A program made the position numbers and the translations under genes. A stretch of 64,000 nucleotides of DNA. Origin: Amanita rubescens (Eukaryota > Basidiomycota > Agaricomycetes > Agaricales > Amanitaceae). A model generated the notes under the pieces. That model was not told the DNA's origin, ran no database searches, and was given only the letters and a program-made list of their open reading frames with translations. The stretch spans positions 124,001-188,000 of the forward strand of contig WION01000014.1 of NCBI GenBank assembly GCA_015039365.1, read 5' to 3'. Shown here piece by piece: positions 11,193-23,847 of the stretch (position 1 is the stretch's first letter; every line of letters begins with the position of its first letter).

Positions 11193-13859
11193 TCAAGAAG
11201 GTGAATCGTCTCCCTGACGAACCGTCGGACGCTTAAGAGTGTATTTTCGGATAAACAGGACTTAGCGGCCATTATCAGCATAAGAAATCAAAGTTCACTC
11301 ATCAATCAACGTACCCAGGACAAAGCATACCCCTATGAAAGGTGTTATAACCAACCAAATCGTACTTATAGAGGCGGAGACGGCCTGTATCACCAGCATC
11401 CGTGTCTCAGTGTCCTTTATGCGCGTTAAAATATGTCAAGAACAACTAGAATCACTTACAGAAATGAGCTTCAGTTTTGGTACAATTTGACCAAGTTTTG
11501 CCGCAGATGTATCCAAATCAAGGCCTGGAAATCGTGATATTTTCTTCCGCGCGACATTTGAGAAGATGGCTTGACCAAGTGAAATACCAATAGCTCCTCC
11601 AAGATACCTATGTAGCATCAGTACTCGGTCAAAGGGGTTGTGGATGTCGGTACCTAACGAAGCCAAATGCGGCGGTACTGGTGGCCATGTCCTGGAGAGG
11701 CATAGCCGCAAGTAAGCCGATCAGCGGTATCTGCGTGGTAATGTCAGCAAAGGTAGCGCCAGGTAATGAAATTCCATGCACTTGGAATAAGTTACCGAGG
11801 CCGACAGCCGTAACCAACGAGAACAAAACCTTTTCTGCCCTGGAGCACGCATAAGTTAATACGATGTCAACGACTTGATTATCAGACGTACGTGCTCGAG
11901 TGTGCATCTAACTTCGACATAAGGCCCATTCCTACAGTGAGGACTGCAAATCCAAGTTGCAAAGCGATGTGATATTGTCCGACGTAGGATACAATTACCC
12001 CAGATAAGCCGGACGTGAGTGGGGCACCTAGGGAATATGGAAGGGTGCTGATCGACAGTCAACTTCTCAGAACATAACGTCTAACGGACGCTTACTGTAC
12101 TCCTGCCATTGTAGCAGAAGCCCCAAGAACTTGGTAATAGAATGGAAGATAATAGACACCTAAAGACCACCATCTCAAGGCCAAGAATACGGTTTTTAAT
12201 TGCCCTTACCTGCGAAAAAAGCTATTGCATGGACGGTATTGGTGATAAGTATAATTACTGTTGTTCGCGTCTACCAAAGTTAGAAAATGAGCCTGATCCA
12301 GTGTTAGATGGGGTTACCTTGAACAACCTCTGCGGGATGATAGGTGACCTATTGGTATAAAGCTCATTTACACAGCCCACAAGTAGAAAAACGCCGCCTG
12401 CGACAAGAAGACTTATGGTCTCCACGGATGACCCTATGCGGTGAATTAGGTAAGGCCTTACAATAACCACTAGGACTAACAACTCGTTTCACTGGCATGG
12501 AATCCAAGGAGTAGACAGATTACACCGGCCACCAGCAAGAATAATCCAACATAGTCAAAGTCCGCCGTGTGTTGTCGCCAAGTACGACCTTCATGTGAAT
12601 TGAGGTTCAAAAAGAAGAACAGGAGCAAAATAGAAAATCCGCCTGTGGGCCTACCCTCGGAGAGAATGTCAGCCGCAAGATTTTTTGAATATTCAACAGG
12701 ACGAACAGATTGACGAAAAAGCACCTATGATCATGTCATCAAATATACGTTGGCGCAAGAAAAATCCCTTACCACCTCCATGACAAATGGTCAGTGAAGG
12801 CCTGAGACGAGTCAGAAATTAGGGATAATAGCGACATATCGCTCTGCTCCTACCCCTCCAACCAAGGGTCCAAAAACGCTGAAGATAGAAAGTGTGTATC
12901 ATGATTTAGGAAACACGCCGCGTCATACCTAGCAATCCCATATGTCATTGAAACTAAGCCGCCATACTTGCCTCGTCTGTACAACAGGTCAGGGTCAGTT
13001 AACCTAATGATTACTATGCTATCACTATGCTTACTCTTCTAAAGATACGATATCACTGACAGTAATCCTGACCTAAACTGTGTCAATCTTTGTCCATATG
13101 CTTCTTAACGTATACTGACCAATTGTGTAATGCCGCCGCCGCCTATACCTTGAATCGCACGAGCCACAATTAACCATGTCTAGATGTAAAGTCAGCAGAC
13201 ACAAATAAAAGCTGTCGCAGTGATCATACCATGGTCTGAGCCGTTCCACATAATGCCGAACCAATCTGCGAAAAGTGAAGGGGGCAGAAGAGCGCCTAAT
13301 GCGAAACGCACCAAAAAAATGACTATAGACGCATATAATAATGGCTTCCTTCCGATTATGTCGGACAGCTTGCCATGGAGGGGTGATAAACTAATCAAAC
13401 CCTATTATTGGTTCATTGCCCTGGAGCTGAGATAAGGCATACCTAGCGGCGCCAAGCAGGTAAGCGCTATGGAAATATGACACTAGTTTCAGCAAAAAAT
13501 TCGAGCGAGGAGCTCGGTTACCTTCCAATCCAACTGTAGTTTTGCCCTCCTCCAAGTTGTGCGACGATAGTTGGCGAAGCTGAAGCAACAATCGTCTATT
13601 GTAGAGAGGATTTTAACGGCATTCTGTTTGTAGAGACAACTGAAGATTACCTGATCGAGAGCCGCCAAAAAGACAGAGAGCATGAGGCCAGCCATAACCT
13701 GTCGCAGGAATCGGTATTGATAACGAGATCGAAGACAGAAAAACTGACCACATTCAGCCGATTTTCAGGAAGGTGGTGGATTTCATTGGCCTTCCAGGAA
13801 GCTCCTGGCTCACGTTTGGTAGCGATAGTCTCTTGAGTGGTGTTTTGATCTGAGGACAT
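11193..13859 (-). CDS. MFS drug-efflux transporter (DHA2/14-TM type)
   Basis: Twenty-two exons separated by 21 introns of 45-58 bases close exactly to 534 residues. From the 5' end the exons include 13749-13859, 13651-13698, 13522-13595, 13443-13466, 13312-13390, 12707-12724 (18 bases), 12484-12650, 12318-12433, 11892-12047, 11460-11607 and 11193-11260. The protein shows the family landmarks in order: MAGLMLSVFLAALDQTIVA (TM1), GKLSDIIGRKP (motif A), ARAIQGIGGGGI (motif B), a WRWCFFVNLPTGGFS stretch, and PLIGLLAAMP near TM11-12. These proton antiporters export small molecules across the plasma membrane. It lies next to the acyltransferase/monooxygenase pair. TATA-like sequence about 45 bases upstream of the ATG. 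No frame damage. Confidence 0.88.
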
Positions 13860-13990
13860 GGCAAAAATTGTCTGGAAGGGGGAGATTCGGGAACGAACAA
13901 CTTATAATGGCAATTGCGAAGAGCCGTCCCAACAGTCATGCCGTAGGGACATCGTCGCACTAAGCACAGTTGCGGACAAGTAGTCTCATA

Positions 13991-14654
13991 AGTATTTTTA
14001 AACTAATACTTACGAAAGTTAAGACTGTGGCCCATCCGTAAAAGAGACTAATAGTGTTGCTAGTCTTTTCCGGCATATCCGAGAGAGCATCAACATCCCA
14101 GTCTAACGGTAGCCTCGCCTTTGAGAGCCGGAGCGAATTAGTAGGAATTGGCAAGCAGTATATACACACGCTGCCTCCCAGTAGACCAGAAGAATCAATA
14201 GATTCGACGTTGCCGTCGCCGAAGAATTATTGGACCGTTCCCGCCTCTAAATCGCGATGGCGGACGTCGTTGGTGTAGGGTCCCCAGCGGCTTGGCAAGT
14301 CAACGCCAAAACAGTGGTGACTGCTGATCGGTTCCGAGTCGAGCCCCGTAACCACCGGAGCTTACGATAGCCAACAAAAATAAATAATTCCTATGATGGA
14401 GAGCGCAGTTCTCTGAACGAAAATAAAAGAGCTAGGAAAGCCTTGAGTTTGACGGGGAGTGTGCGGGCTAGTCAGAAAAGTGTATAATTGCATCATCTTA
14501 GTACGCGTATAGTTAAGCTCAAATAGCACTAACTTCAAATTACGGCTCCTCGATCATTCTTCGTCAGCCGAAAAAGCTATCATACTATTTCACGAGGCTA
14601 AAGCCTCGGTTCATAAGTACCACGAGTATGCGGCTTGAAGTTCGGCCTAAAACA
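13991..14654. other. Intergenic region
   Basis: Between the MFS promoter and the acyltransferase relic. No supported gene. Open frames here are short and lack motifs. Confidence 0.4.
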
Positions 14655-14890
14655 TTGATGGTTGAGGTAGCATGCGGCCATTGGCAAACAGACCAATGAA
14701 TAACGCACCTATTTGTGTTCACCGATAAACGTACTCGGAAGTGCATGGGTTCAACGGTTCCTGCTTCTTGGGCTCACCTACAAGAAAGGAGCGACAGACA
14801 GAACGTGTACATTGTAATTAACGATGCTGAATTGGAATAAGAAATCAAATTTGGCCACGTCTGCTCGATGGGAAGGAGGTGAAGCTGCCA
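14655..14890 (+). pseudogene. Relic of acyltransferase gene
   Basis: This segment aligns by eye with about 5360-5600 inside the intact acyltransferase gene. Recognisable fragments, relic against intact, are MVEVAC/IIVEVHDQC, VFTDKRTRK/VFSPVNVRR, NVYIVINDAELE/NVCFVVNDADLE and IKFGH/VEFGH. The relic has several in-frame stops (for example TAA right after the DAELE stretch) and small gaps, so it cannot be expressed. It is on the same strand as the intact gene and marks an old duplication within this island. Confidence 0.7.
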
Positions 14891-15023
14891 GAGGCTTTCG
14901 ATACCTCCAGCCGTTCAAAGTTGTTGTGACTAGTGTGACGGACACATCGTGTTATCTTATCTTATCGACTTGGAAAAGTTGTTTGGCTTGGTATATTTTT
15001 CTGCTGCCGTGACGTTCATTTGG

Positions 15024-17726
15024 ATGCTAGTCGCGAAGGGTTGCCTTCGCCGGTCCCTAAGTCGGTTCTACTCGTCGGCAGCTAATTATGATGGTGCGCT
15101 TTGTCCCTCTCATGCCCCCGTCATCGGTTAAACTGACTTTCGGACAGTTTGTGTCATCGGAGGTGGACACGCTGGCTGCGAAGCTGCAACAGGCGCGGCT
15201 CGGACAGGAGCACGGACGATACTTTTGACGCAGAATTTGGACAAGATTGGAGAATTGTCGTGTAATCCTTCCATAGGTGGCGTTGGAAAGGGTACGTTAG
15301 TGAGGGAAGTGGACGCGTTGGATGGTATCATGGGTCGCGTGGCGGATAAAGCAGGCATTCAATTTCATATGTTAAACAAGTCAAGGGGTGCTGCGGTTTG
15401 GGTAGGTGAAGATTCCCTCTCTGGTGTCGTGTATCTGAGTATATTTGATCACAGGGACCAAGAGCTCAAGTTGACCGAAAGTTGTACAAGCGGCATATGC
15501 AAGAAATAACAGGTCGTTATCCTGGGTTGGACGTTAGGGCTGGGAGTGTTTTTGATCTCGTGTTTGACCATTCTGAAGGGGCACTTGAAGACAAGAGGCG
15601 ATGGGGAAAAGTGATTGGTGTTAGACTAGGTAAGCCCAATTTACGTCTTTTTCGAATAGTAATTGATCAGCGCAGATTCGGGTGAAGTTGTAGGTTGCTC
15701 GCAGGTCGTTATATGCACTGGAACGTTTCTGTCTGGTGAAATACATATAGGTGTGTCTTGAATAAATCTTTTTCCAGCCGTGCCAAGCTCTTCTCAGGAC
15801 TCAAGCGCTTCCCTGCTGGGCGCATGGGCGAGGCACCCTCCACTGGGCTTTCCGTGTCTCTCGCTTCCGCAGGCTTTGCCCTCGGTCGTCTACAAACGGG
15901 AACGCCAGCTCGGCTTGATAAGAATACTATCAACTTCCTTGGTCTAGAGCGGCAGGATGGGGATCAATATCCGTTACCGTTTAGTTTTCTCAACAAGGCC
16001 GTGGATAATGCTGTGGGTACATACGTTGGAATATAGGGCGAGAAACTAACGAAGTATTAGGACAATCAAGTTGCATGTTTCAGGACTGCGACGACGCCTG
16101 AGACGCACCAATTTGTGAACGATAATTTACACCTGAGTATACATATTCAAGAAACCAAAAAGGGTATTTTCCTCCTTACATCATAACCCTGCACTTCTAA
16201 TTCATATATGAAGGCCCACGCTACTGCCCTTCCCTCGAGGCCAAAATTCTGCGCTTTAGTGACAAACAACATCACACGATCTGGCTTGAACCGGAAGGTT
16301 ATGATTCGGATTTGATATATCCTAATGGAATATCGTGCAGCATGCCCGAGGAGTTGCAAGAAACGATGATGCGTACTATTCCTGGCCTGGAGAATGTAAA
16401 GATGGTTAGGCCTGCGTATGGTGTAGAGTACGACTTTGTTGATCCGAGGGAGCTGGGTCCGACTTTGGAGACTAAAAGAATCAAAGTATGGTTTCATATC
16501 TTCATTCTATCATTGAGGCTTTTCTGATGCGTTTTGTAGGGCTTGTTTTTGGCTGGCCAGATTAATGGTAATTACGGCTTTTGCGTCATCGACTCTTACC
16601 AATGTAGTGATTGTAGGAACAACTGGCTATGAAGAGGCTGCTGCCCAAGGCGCCGTTGCTGGTATCAACGCGGGCTTAGCTGCGTTGGGGAAACTACCGA
16701 TGGTCTTGACTCGCGCTGATGGATTCGTTGGTGTTATGATTGATGACCTCATCGTCAAGGGAGCGGAGGAACCTTGTATGTGCGGTCCTTCATTCTCTGA
16801 CATAGCCTGAGACTCTGCCTCAGACAGGATGTTTACCTCAAGATCAGAATACCGAATGACAATACGGTGTGATAATGCAGATGCTAGATTGACGCGGAAA
16901 GGTAGGATTTCAACCTGATCCGTGACATGCCACCCACTGATGACTATGGGTCTAGGGAGAGCGGTAGGCGCCGTGACTGATGATCGATGGTCTGCGTTCG
17001 AAAGAACGTGCGCTGAGATCGACGATGCAACGAACTTGTTGAAGAGTGTATCATTGAGTCCTCAGGTATGTCTTCCCAAATTCGTTTACGACAGACTTTA
17101 CATTATCAATAGGGTTGGAATTCACATGGTTTCAATGTCCAACGCGATGGTGTATCCCGCAGGTGAGTCTTCCTGTACGCGACAACGGTACAATCCATGA
17201 CGTGCTTTCGTGCAGTGCGTACGAATTGCTGCGGTACCCAGGTGTCACCATCCCCATGTTGTCACATGTAATACCCGAGCTGGCCTATATAGACCCTTTG
17301 GTTTTGACGAGAGTGCACATTGAAGGTATACATCTAACCAATTTCCCAGAATTCCCTCTTATTCAATCTCGCATCGTAGGTCATTACAGCGCGCATCTAT
17401 TCCGCCAAGAGGCAGATCTTCGACTGTTCATGGAAGATGAATCTTTGGTATTGGATCCTGACATGGACTATAATGTTGTAGAGGGACTAAGCTCCGAGGT
17501 GAGAGAGAGGTTGGGGAAGGTTCGGCCTGGAACAATTGCAAGTGTCTCTTTCGTCAATCAAAGAATGAGCTAATGGACGAAAAAGGGTGCCGCAAAGCGC
17601 ATGGAGGGTATGACGCCCACATCCATCGTTTGCCTTCTAAGGCATGCGAAGAGAACTTTTGGGAAATCGTTGAAGCCAGGTACACATGCAATAGGAGACG
17701 CAGAGGCGGCGGTAGCAGCGATCTAA
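15024..17726 (+). CDS. MTO1: Mitochondrial tRNA U34 modification enzyme MTO1/MnmG
   Basis: Fifteen exons give 665 residues, close to the yeast Mto1 length. Exon ends include 15024-15093, 15148-15401, 15455-15629, 15798-16012, 16214-16485, 17380-17537 and 17586-17726. The start gives a basic, Arg/Ser-rich N-terminus (residues 1-20) fitting a mitochondrial presequence. It continues into the FAD-binding motif [12 protein letters not shown], then [17 protein letters not shown] and the [18 protein letters not shown] signature. The family, with its GTPase partner MSS1, makes the 5-carboxymethylaminomethyl-type modification of uridine 34 in mitochondrial tRNAs. The last intron (17538-17585) starts with GCAAGT, a GC-AG intron; without it the conserved [12 protein letters not shown] block is lost. 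No frame damage. Confidence 0.93.
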
Positions 17727-18698
17727 GGGGGTCGACTTCCCGCACTTCCACCTATGTGTGGTCCGTAGCAACGCCAAAATGTTATAGGGAAGAGAGTACA
17801 GGCACCCATTCGCCATTCATAGGGTTGTCTTTTAACTACTCTCCTATGCAGATGGCGCCAAAAGTGAAAAATCACTATGTTGGTCTAAAATAGACAGCAC
17901 TACCCATACGCGTTGCTCAGTTGCTATTTAATGGCTCGCAACGTGGATACCATACCCACAACGGGATTCCCTCAAACTCCCCGCTCAAATCATCCAATAC
18001 TACCCATGTATATCTCTACTCATAATAATATACTATCCAATCGAGAAAAAGATAGCCGCGAGTTCATGCAAACTCGTCAACTATACTAGTACTTACTAAG
18101 AGGCAAAGTTTAAAGACGATAGATATATCATATATCAATGACAATACCTGTCATCGTGGTGCAAGCAAACTAGGTACATTATATAAAAATGCCATGGCCG
18201 GTGGAGAGTGGAGAACATATGCAAATTTAAGGAGCGCCCAGGAATGGACTCATTAAAGAGAGGGTGTGTGTGCCGTGTGCAGGGAGAGAGAAAGGAAAAG
18301 AGAGAATCCAGAGCGATGAAAAAAGAGAGCATACATGTACGGTTAACGGTGAAAAAAAGATATACGAATTTTAATGAAAAAAAGACGGTATCCAGCAGCA
18401 GTAGCGTAGTAGCGACGACGAGAAAAAAGACTGAATTACGAACGGAAAAAGACCAAGTAGGTGATAAGCGAACGGTGTCTCGAGTTTGTCCTGCAAAACA
18501 TTGGAAAGTCAAAAAACTGCAGCTGCGAATCGAATCGCGTCAACCATACGAAACATGGAAAAAGAAGAATTCGAAAGATACGACAAAGCATAGTGTTTGT
18601 CGCAGTTTTTGTTGTTTCTTCCATCTTCCCCGGGACCGCTATTTCACCTAATCACCCAAGAAGAAGAAAAACAAAACGCTTGATTGTGGTCATTGAAA
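17727..18698. other. Convergent intergenic region
   Basis: Lies between the 3' ends of MTO1 (+) and the Msb1-like gene (-), and should hold both 3' UTRs. It is purine-rich on the plus strand, which creates long but lysine/arginine-only open frames (18208-18651) and their complement. I do not regard these as genes. Confidence 0.5.
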
Positions 18699-21600
18699 TC
18701 AATCCTCCTCTTCCTCTTCCTCCAAAACGTTGTGCAGTGGAGCACCGTGTATATACCGACCCGGACTCGCCCTCTCAAACTCCTCGAGCGCAATCTGTTT
18801 CGGCTCCTCGTAGCCAGCTCGTGGTGGAGAGTAGTCTTCCTGCTCACCTGCGGGCGTCGGCACTGGAACCGTGACAGAAATTTGCTCCCTTTGCTGTTTC
18901 ACAGGAATACGGCTCGCAAGCACTGGTATCGCTGGTAAAGGAACGGGTGCCAGTTCCGCTGGTGGCGTTATGACTGGAGCAGGAGGAATAGAAACCACTT
19001 GCGGTATAGTGGGAATGGGAGAAGTAGGCTTAGGAATCGCACTACGTTCACGTTCCCGGTACATTTCAATCAGCGCTGCTGTTCTGCTTTGCGGTATAGT
19101 GGGCTTTGGGCTCTCTATTGCATGGTCTCCATTTGTCATCCCTGTTGCCTCTGGTGTCTTTATTGCCTCTGTTGCCGTCGTTGGCGTAGTTGGCGTTGTT
19201 GCCGGTCCATCAGTTCGTTTCTGTTGGTGCGGGGGTTGGGCCGGTTGTCGTTGTACATCCGCTGCTTGGGGAAGGTCCAGATGCGTCTCCTGTACTGGCG
19301 TCTTATCCAGGAATGCTACCTCCGGAGCAGCAACAGCAAGGGGGGGAGAAGGAGGGGGAGGGGGAGTAGCCTCTCCATACTCAGGTTCCTCGTCCGTCGT
19401 ATCCTGCGCAAGTTTAGCCTTGAGCTCTTCCTCAACATCCATCGAATGCACTTGGTGGAGCCGCTCGGGGTGCAAATCAAAATACCCAGGTCGTCCGCGT
19501 CTCGCCCTCAATCGCGCCTGTACCACCACCTCATTTAACTCTTCCCCACCTTCTTCCCCCGCGTCGTCGTGCTCAGACTCATGTTCATGTTCATCGTTAT
19601 CCTCCGCATCCCCGTGCTCGCCTTTCCCAGAATACTCCGAGCTCCGAGTCGTCGCATCGCTCGTCCTGGGCACCGTCTCAATCTCTTCCACGTCCAGGTC
19701 CAGCACGTGCTGGTCTATCCCATAATCGCGATCCACTCTATCCACCGGGCCCACTACACTAGGCGGCGACGGAGGCCGGTTCTTGACAGCCGCTGCCAAC
19801 ACCTGCGCCACCTCCATACTCGCCAAATCCGGATCAGAATGCGCCCCTCGCAAACTCCTCCCCTTTGCCGAGTCCGGCTCACTGACAAGTAATCTCTGCT
19901 GGTTGCCCACGAGTATATCCACCCACGCATCATCCTTGGACAGGCGCCGTCGCTGCTTGACACTCTCAGTCTCGTTTGCATTATTGTACTCGTCATCACT
20001 GTAACTCGCAAGCCGAGTCTCAAACTCGACTATCGAGTACTGCGCGGGCGGAACGCCAGACTTTCTGCGAACGCTGTGATTGGGGACGGATAACACGGGA
20101 GTTACAGGTAAGCGGAAGCGAGACGCTCGCTTGGACGACGGGGTAGATTCAACAGAGTGCTGCGAATCACTTTTGGGCGGCAAAGGTGGCAGATGCAGAG
20201 TTTCATTCTTGGGCGGTAATAGCGGGGGAAATGGTTGACCTCTCTCTGATTTTGGCGTGGGCGGGATATCTATACCAGTGGTGGACAACGAAGAAATGCG
20301 CGGTGCAGGGGTAGTGGCCAACGAGATAACTTTAGTCGCGTTGTCAGCATGAAGTAGTCCTTCAAATTCGACTTCACGGTAAGTTGGACTGCGAGGTACG
20401 TGTCCAACTTCGTAAGGCTTGCCGTTCAAAGTTGCAGCAGGCTTCCACTGCTTTGATTTTGGAGTGAAAAGAGAAGGAAGCCGCCGTCTTGTTGAAGAAG
20501 ACTGGGCAAGTTTCTGACGATACTCTAGCGGAACAAATTCTTCAAAGAGAAGAAGGCTCGTCATAGTTCGTGGATCAGCACCGCCAGAAGTGGTCGATGC
20601 GTTTGCAGGAGTTGCCTTAAACTCAACCTGGGCGGGGGAGCGCCTTTGAGACCGTGCCGTCGACGCCAGACTGAGCTACTCACCATCGCCCAATTGCTGT
20701 CCCTCTCCACCTCTTCGCACCGCTCATTGTCCATCCATCCACCGCCATATATCAGATCACAAAATACATCCATGAACGCCTCTTCGATGACTTCTTCATT
20801 AAACATAACGGGCTCGGTATCCCAGCCAAAGTGAGGCAATGACTTTTCAGCCTTCTTCAGTTTTTTCGATATTTCGGCTTTGTGCGATGGCCAGGAGGTA
20901 ATAGTGTTGGCGATGGGGCTGCTGAACTGGAGAGTCGCACTGAGTGGCCCATCTGAGCGAGAGAAACCGGCGGCAGAAAAATCGTTCCAGGACAAAGTCT
21001 GACGTTTTCGTGACCGTTCCTGCCTCGCGCTCTCTGTGAGATCAAATTCCAACTTCTTCTCATCCCCGATCCCACCAAAGCCCATGCTCTCGAATTCTCC
21101 CCACTTCAGATCTGTCAAGCTCCTGAAACGGTCCTCGCCTTCACGCGGACTCAAACTGTGGCCGAATTCCGATGAAACGATGTTATTTGTGGATGATACG
21201 GTTGACTTGTAAGACGAGGTGGATGAAACCTGTGAGATGGCGCCAGAGTCGTAACCAGGCCCCGAATCTGGTATAAAGTTAGGCGGGATATTCATGCGCT
21301 TCTTGAATTGCTCAGAGTATTTTGGGGCAAGTTTAAGATTCAGTGGTGCGACCCTCTCCCATTCTTTGGACGCATAGAGCGCGTTCGAAGGTCCGGGAGA
21401 AGATCTAGGGACGGTGCGCGACCCCCACGACGCAGCCGTCTTGACCAAATCTGGAGAATACATGCGGACATTTCTTCTCACGTTGAGGAGCCTGATTGTT
21501 CGTGCTCCCTTGCGCGACTGTGGCAGGCTATCTTTATCTTTCTTGGATTCGTTTAGAAACGGAAGCATGGAGGGGTATCCCTTGATCCAGTCCTTCAACC

Positions 21601-22529
21601 GGGCGGGTACGCCAAGTGCAGCCGAAGCGCCTGTCCGTGGGGTATCTTGCCAACGTATGAAGGCCAGGATGATGTGTTCCATGGCATTTGTTGCACGGAG
21701 GTAGTGAAGGTATGTATGGTGAAATGATAACGATGCGGGGCCGAGGCCAAAAAAGAGGGGACCAAATAGAGGTGAGAGGGTAGGAGGAGTGTGCCCGGAA
21801 CAGGTACTGTTTGCGGTGAGCCGGATTAGAAAAGTAAGGACCGTTGTGACGATGAACTGGATAGTGGGCGCGAGATCTTGTAAAAACGTTTGAAAGTGGC
21901 CTGGGGGATAGCGGTTGGCTATAAGGAGCGTCAGCGTGAACTGAGGCAGAATGTCGCCACTTTCAAGACCCACCTGCCTCTGAGTCTCTAAACCTGACAT
22001 AGTGGTCCCAGGGAATGAGACCGCGGATCTCTTGTCCTCTGTTAATTCTGGAGACTCTGGCTAGGCCCCAGCGGAGACACATGCCGAGTTCATGGAGACC
22101 TGCAAAACGGGCTTCGTCCTTCCACTTTGCTTCTGCTTTTTCTACAGAGGGACTTGATCTCATGTCGCAGGTGTCGAGAAAAGCGCGGACGAGACGCTTG
22201 ATGGAAGAGTAGGAGACATCAAGGGCGGTTGTGGAGAAAATGAAGGGAGTAGTGATGCCCCCGCGTGAACTCAACTCATCTACAACGACGTGTACGAGAC
22301 GAGCGAGTTGCTCCGGCGCGAGAATGACGTGGCGCTCATAAGAGAGAAAACCGTAGTGAGATGTTTGCTCTTTCTGGCGGAGTTCAAGGCTAAGAGGGAG
22401 AAAAGCGCCGTCTGGGATGGTCGGAACTGGAGACGGAGCTGTTCTGCCAAACTCGTCTGAGGCGTTGTGAGATGAAAGGAGCGACTGAGCCTTTGAGTTC
22501 GTTCGTGCGCGGGAGAAGAGCGAGGGCAT
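18699..22529 (-). CDS. Msb1/Mug8-domain (DUF1708) cell-polarity protein
   Basis: Three exons, 21974-22529, 20684-21918 and 18699-20627, with introns of 55 and 56 bases, give 1,239 residues. The N-terminal 300 residues carry the conserved fungal domain with the signatures YGFLSYERHVIL, RLVRAFLDTC, ELGMCLRWGLARV and NAMEHIILAFIRWQ. I recognise this as the Msb1/Mug8 (RhoGAP-like) domain; yeast Msb1 acts with Cdc42/Rho signalling in bud emergence. The exon 1-2 join was chosen because it restores RDSEAANRYPPGHFQTFL. The remaining 900 residues are disordered, Pro/Ser/Glu-rich, with an acidic stretch and a short acidic C-terminus (EEEEEED). The catalytic Arg finger of true RhoGAPs was not identified. 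The family name is from memory of the motifs; the function is inferred. Confidence 0.75.
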
Positions 22530-22627
22530 CGGCGGTGGGAGAGAGGAGGTGCCTTAGCTTATATTTATTTATAATTTTATTATTCAAAACATCATTTTGT
22601 TTATTTATTTTATAAATCGTTCTACTA

Positions 22628-23485
22628 TCATATCTTACGTCCGTTTGTGAATAGTGGTTTCAACCTACTCACCACAGACGCAGACTTGACCTGTGTCGGT
22701 GGCTCGCCTGTAATTTCCTCAAACCCGTCTCGCCGAATCGGTGCGGTGCGCAGTGCTTCCACACGATCACTCCATTCTACCCGCCCTTTCCTACTCGTCT
22801 CTGGAATGACAAACCGCGTGTTCTTGTCTCGCGGTGTCACTGCATCCCGTCGCAAGCTCGGTCGCGGACTCTCTGGTAGTACAAACCCACCTGTCCGGTT
22901 TACCCGCCCACTCACTACAAGTGACGACAACTCTGCCGTCTGCGCGTAGTGACTCGATGAGTATGGTACCCGCTCCCGTTGTGGGAGGCTCGGAGTGAAC
23001 CCTACCGACAAGGCAGAAGGCGGTACCGCTGCCGTTCGTGCACCGTACGTCATCGCGGGATACGTAACAGGTTGTGCCTGCACTTGAACAAAACCAGATT
23101 CAAACGGCGTCGGGGGCGGTCCGTCGACCTGGCTAGCCTCAACGGTAGCTATCGCATCCCGAGCTCTATTTGTCCGGCGACGGTGCACCAAAAACACGGT
23201 GACAATGATGAGAAGTAGTACGAGCACTGCATTCGTAAACGTTGTTAGATTGGCACGCACACAAAGACAAAAATTTGTAACGCACCGCCTGTAGACCAGA
23301 TGGCTGCTCGGGCATCAAAGGAAAGTTGATCATGGCATACAATCGTGCCAAATCTGCGCGCACGTCGTTGAGCTCGCAATGTCAAACAAGAAGAACACTC
23401 TCAAGTATACTCACGAATTGTAGCACACCTTTGTTGCAGAAACAACAGGTGAGGCTGCGACCACCACTACCCACACGGTCGCCAT
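22628..23485 (-). CDS. Single-pass membrane protein, function unknown
   Basis: Three exons, 23415-23485, 23286-23353 and 22628-23226, give 245 residues. Residues 1-17 (MATVWVVVVAASPVVSA) form a signal peptide. They are followed by a short extracellular segment with two cysteines (KVCYNS and IVCHDQ), one transmembrane helix at about 41-60 (VLVLLLIIVTVFLV) and a stop-transfer cluster HRRRTNRAR. The cytoplasmic tail of about 180 residues is Pro/Ser/Arg-rich and looks disordered. I do not recognise the family; the layout resembles small fungal wall-sensor or receptor-like proteins with a minimal ectodomain. The 5' end faces KISH across a shared 362-base upstream region. Confidence 0.6.
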
Positions 23486-23847
23486 CGAATCTTTTTCACA
23501 TCATCCACTCAGTAACCAGCTTCTGATCCAACAACGACGACTCACATGCACCTATCCCTTTCATCCCTCTTTCTCCAATCGTTATCCTTCAAGGATAGAT
23601 AATTTCTTGCTTGATACAAAGGACCTGCGCAGCAGTGTCCACAACGCTCAGCGAGTGCAAAGTTGTAAATGGAAAAGTTCGTGGAGGAGATCAACTCTCA
23701 AGGGGCAGGCTGGGGCAGGTCCGTTTCATCACCGCAGTATATAAGCTACTCGCTGGCTGTGTTTTGATGTCTGATGCCCGTAACAACCGACCACGTACTT
23801 TCGATTATGTAACCGATCAGAACGAACGACCACCAAACCACGACAAT
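23486..23847. promoter_or_regulatory. Divergent promoter region
   Basis: The 362 bases separate the ATGs of two diverging genes, the single-pass membrane protein (-) and KISH (+), so both promoters must lie here. A TATATAAGC box at about 23741-23749, roughly 100 bases before the KISH start, is the only element I can point to. Confidence 0.5.

Noticed and set aside
18135..18651. Overlapping open frames on both strands (125-147 codons)
   Set aside because: They arise from a purine-rich tract between convergent genes; products are simple Lys/Arg/Ser or Phe-rich strings without motifs.
18871..19725. Plus-strand 284-codon frame
   Set aside because: It is the mirror of the Msb1-like coding sequence; Ser/Gly/Val-rich with no independent signal.
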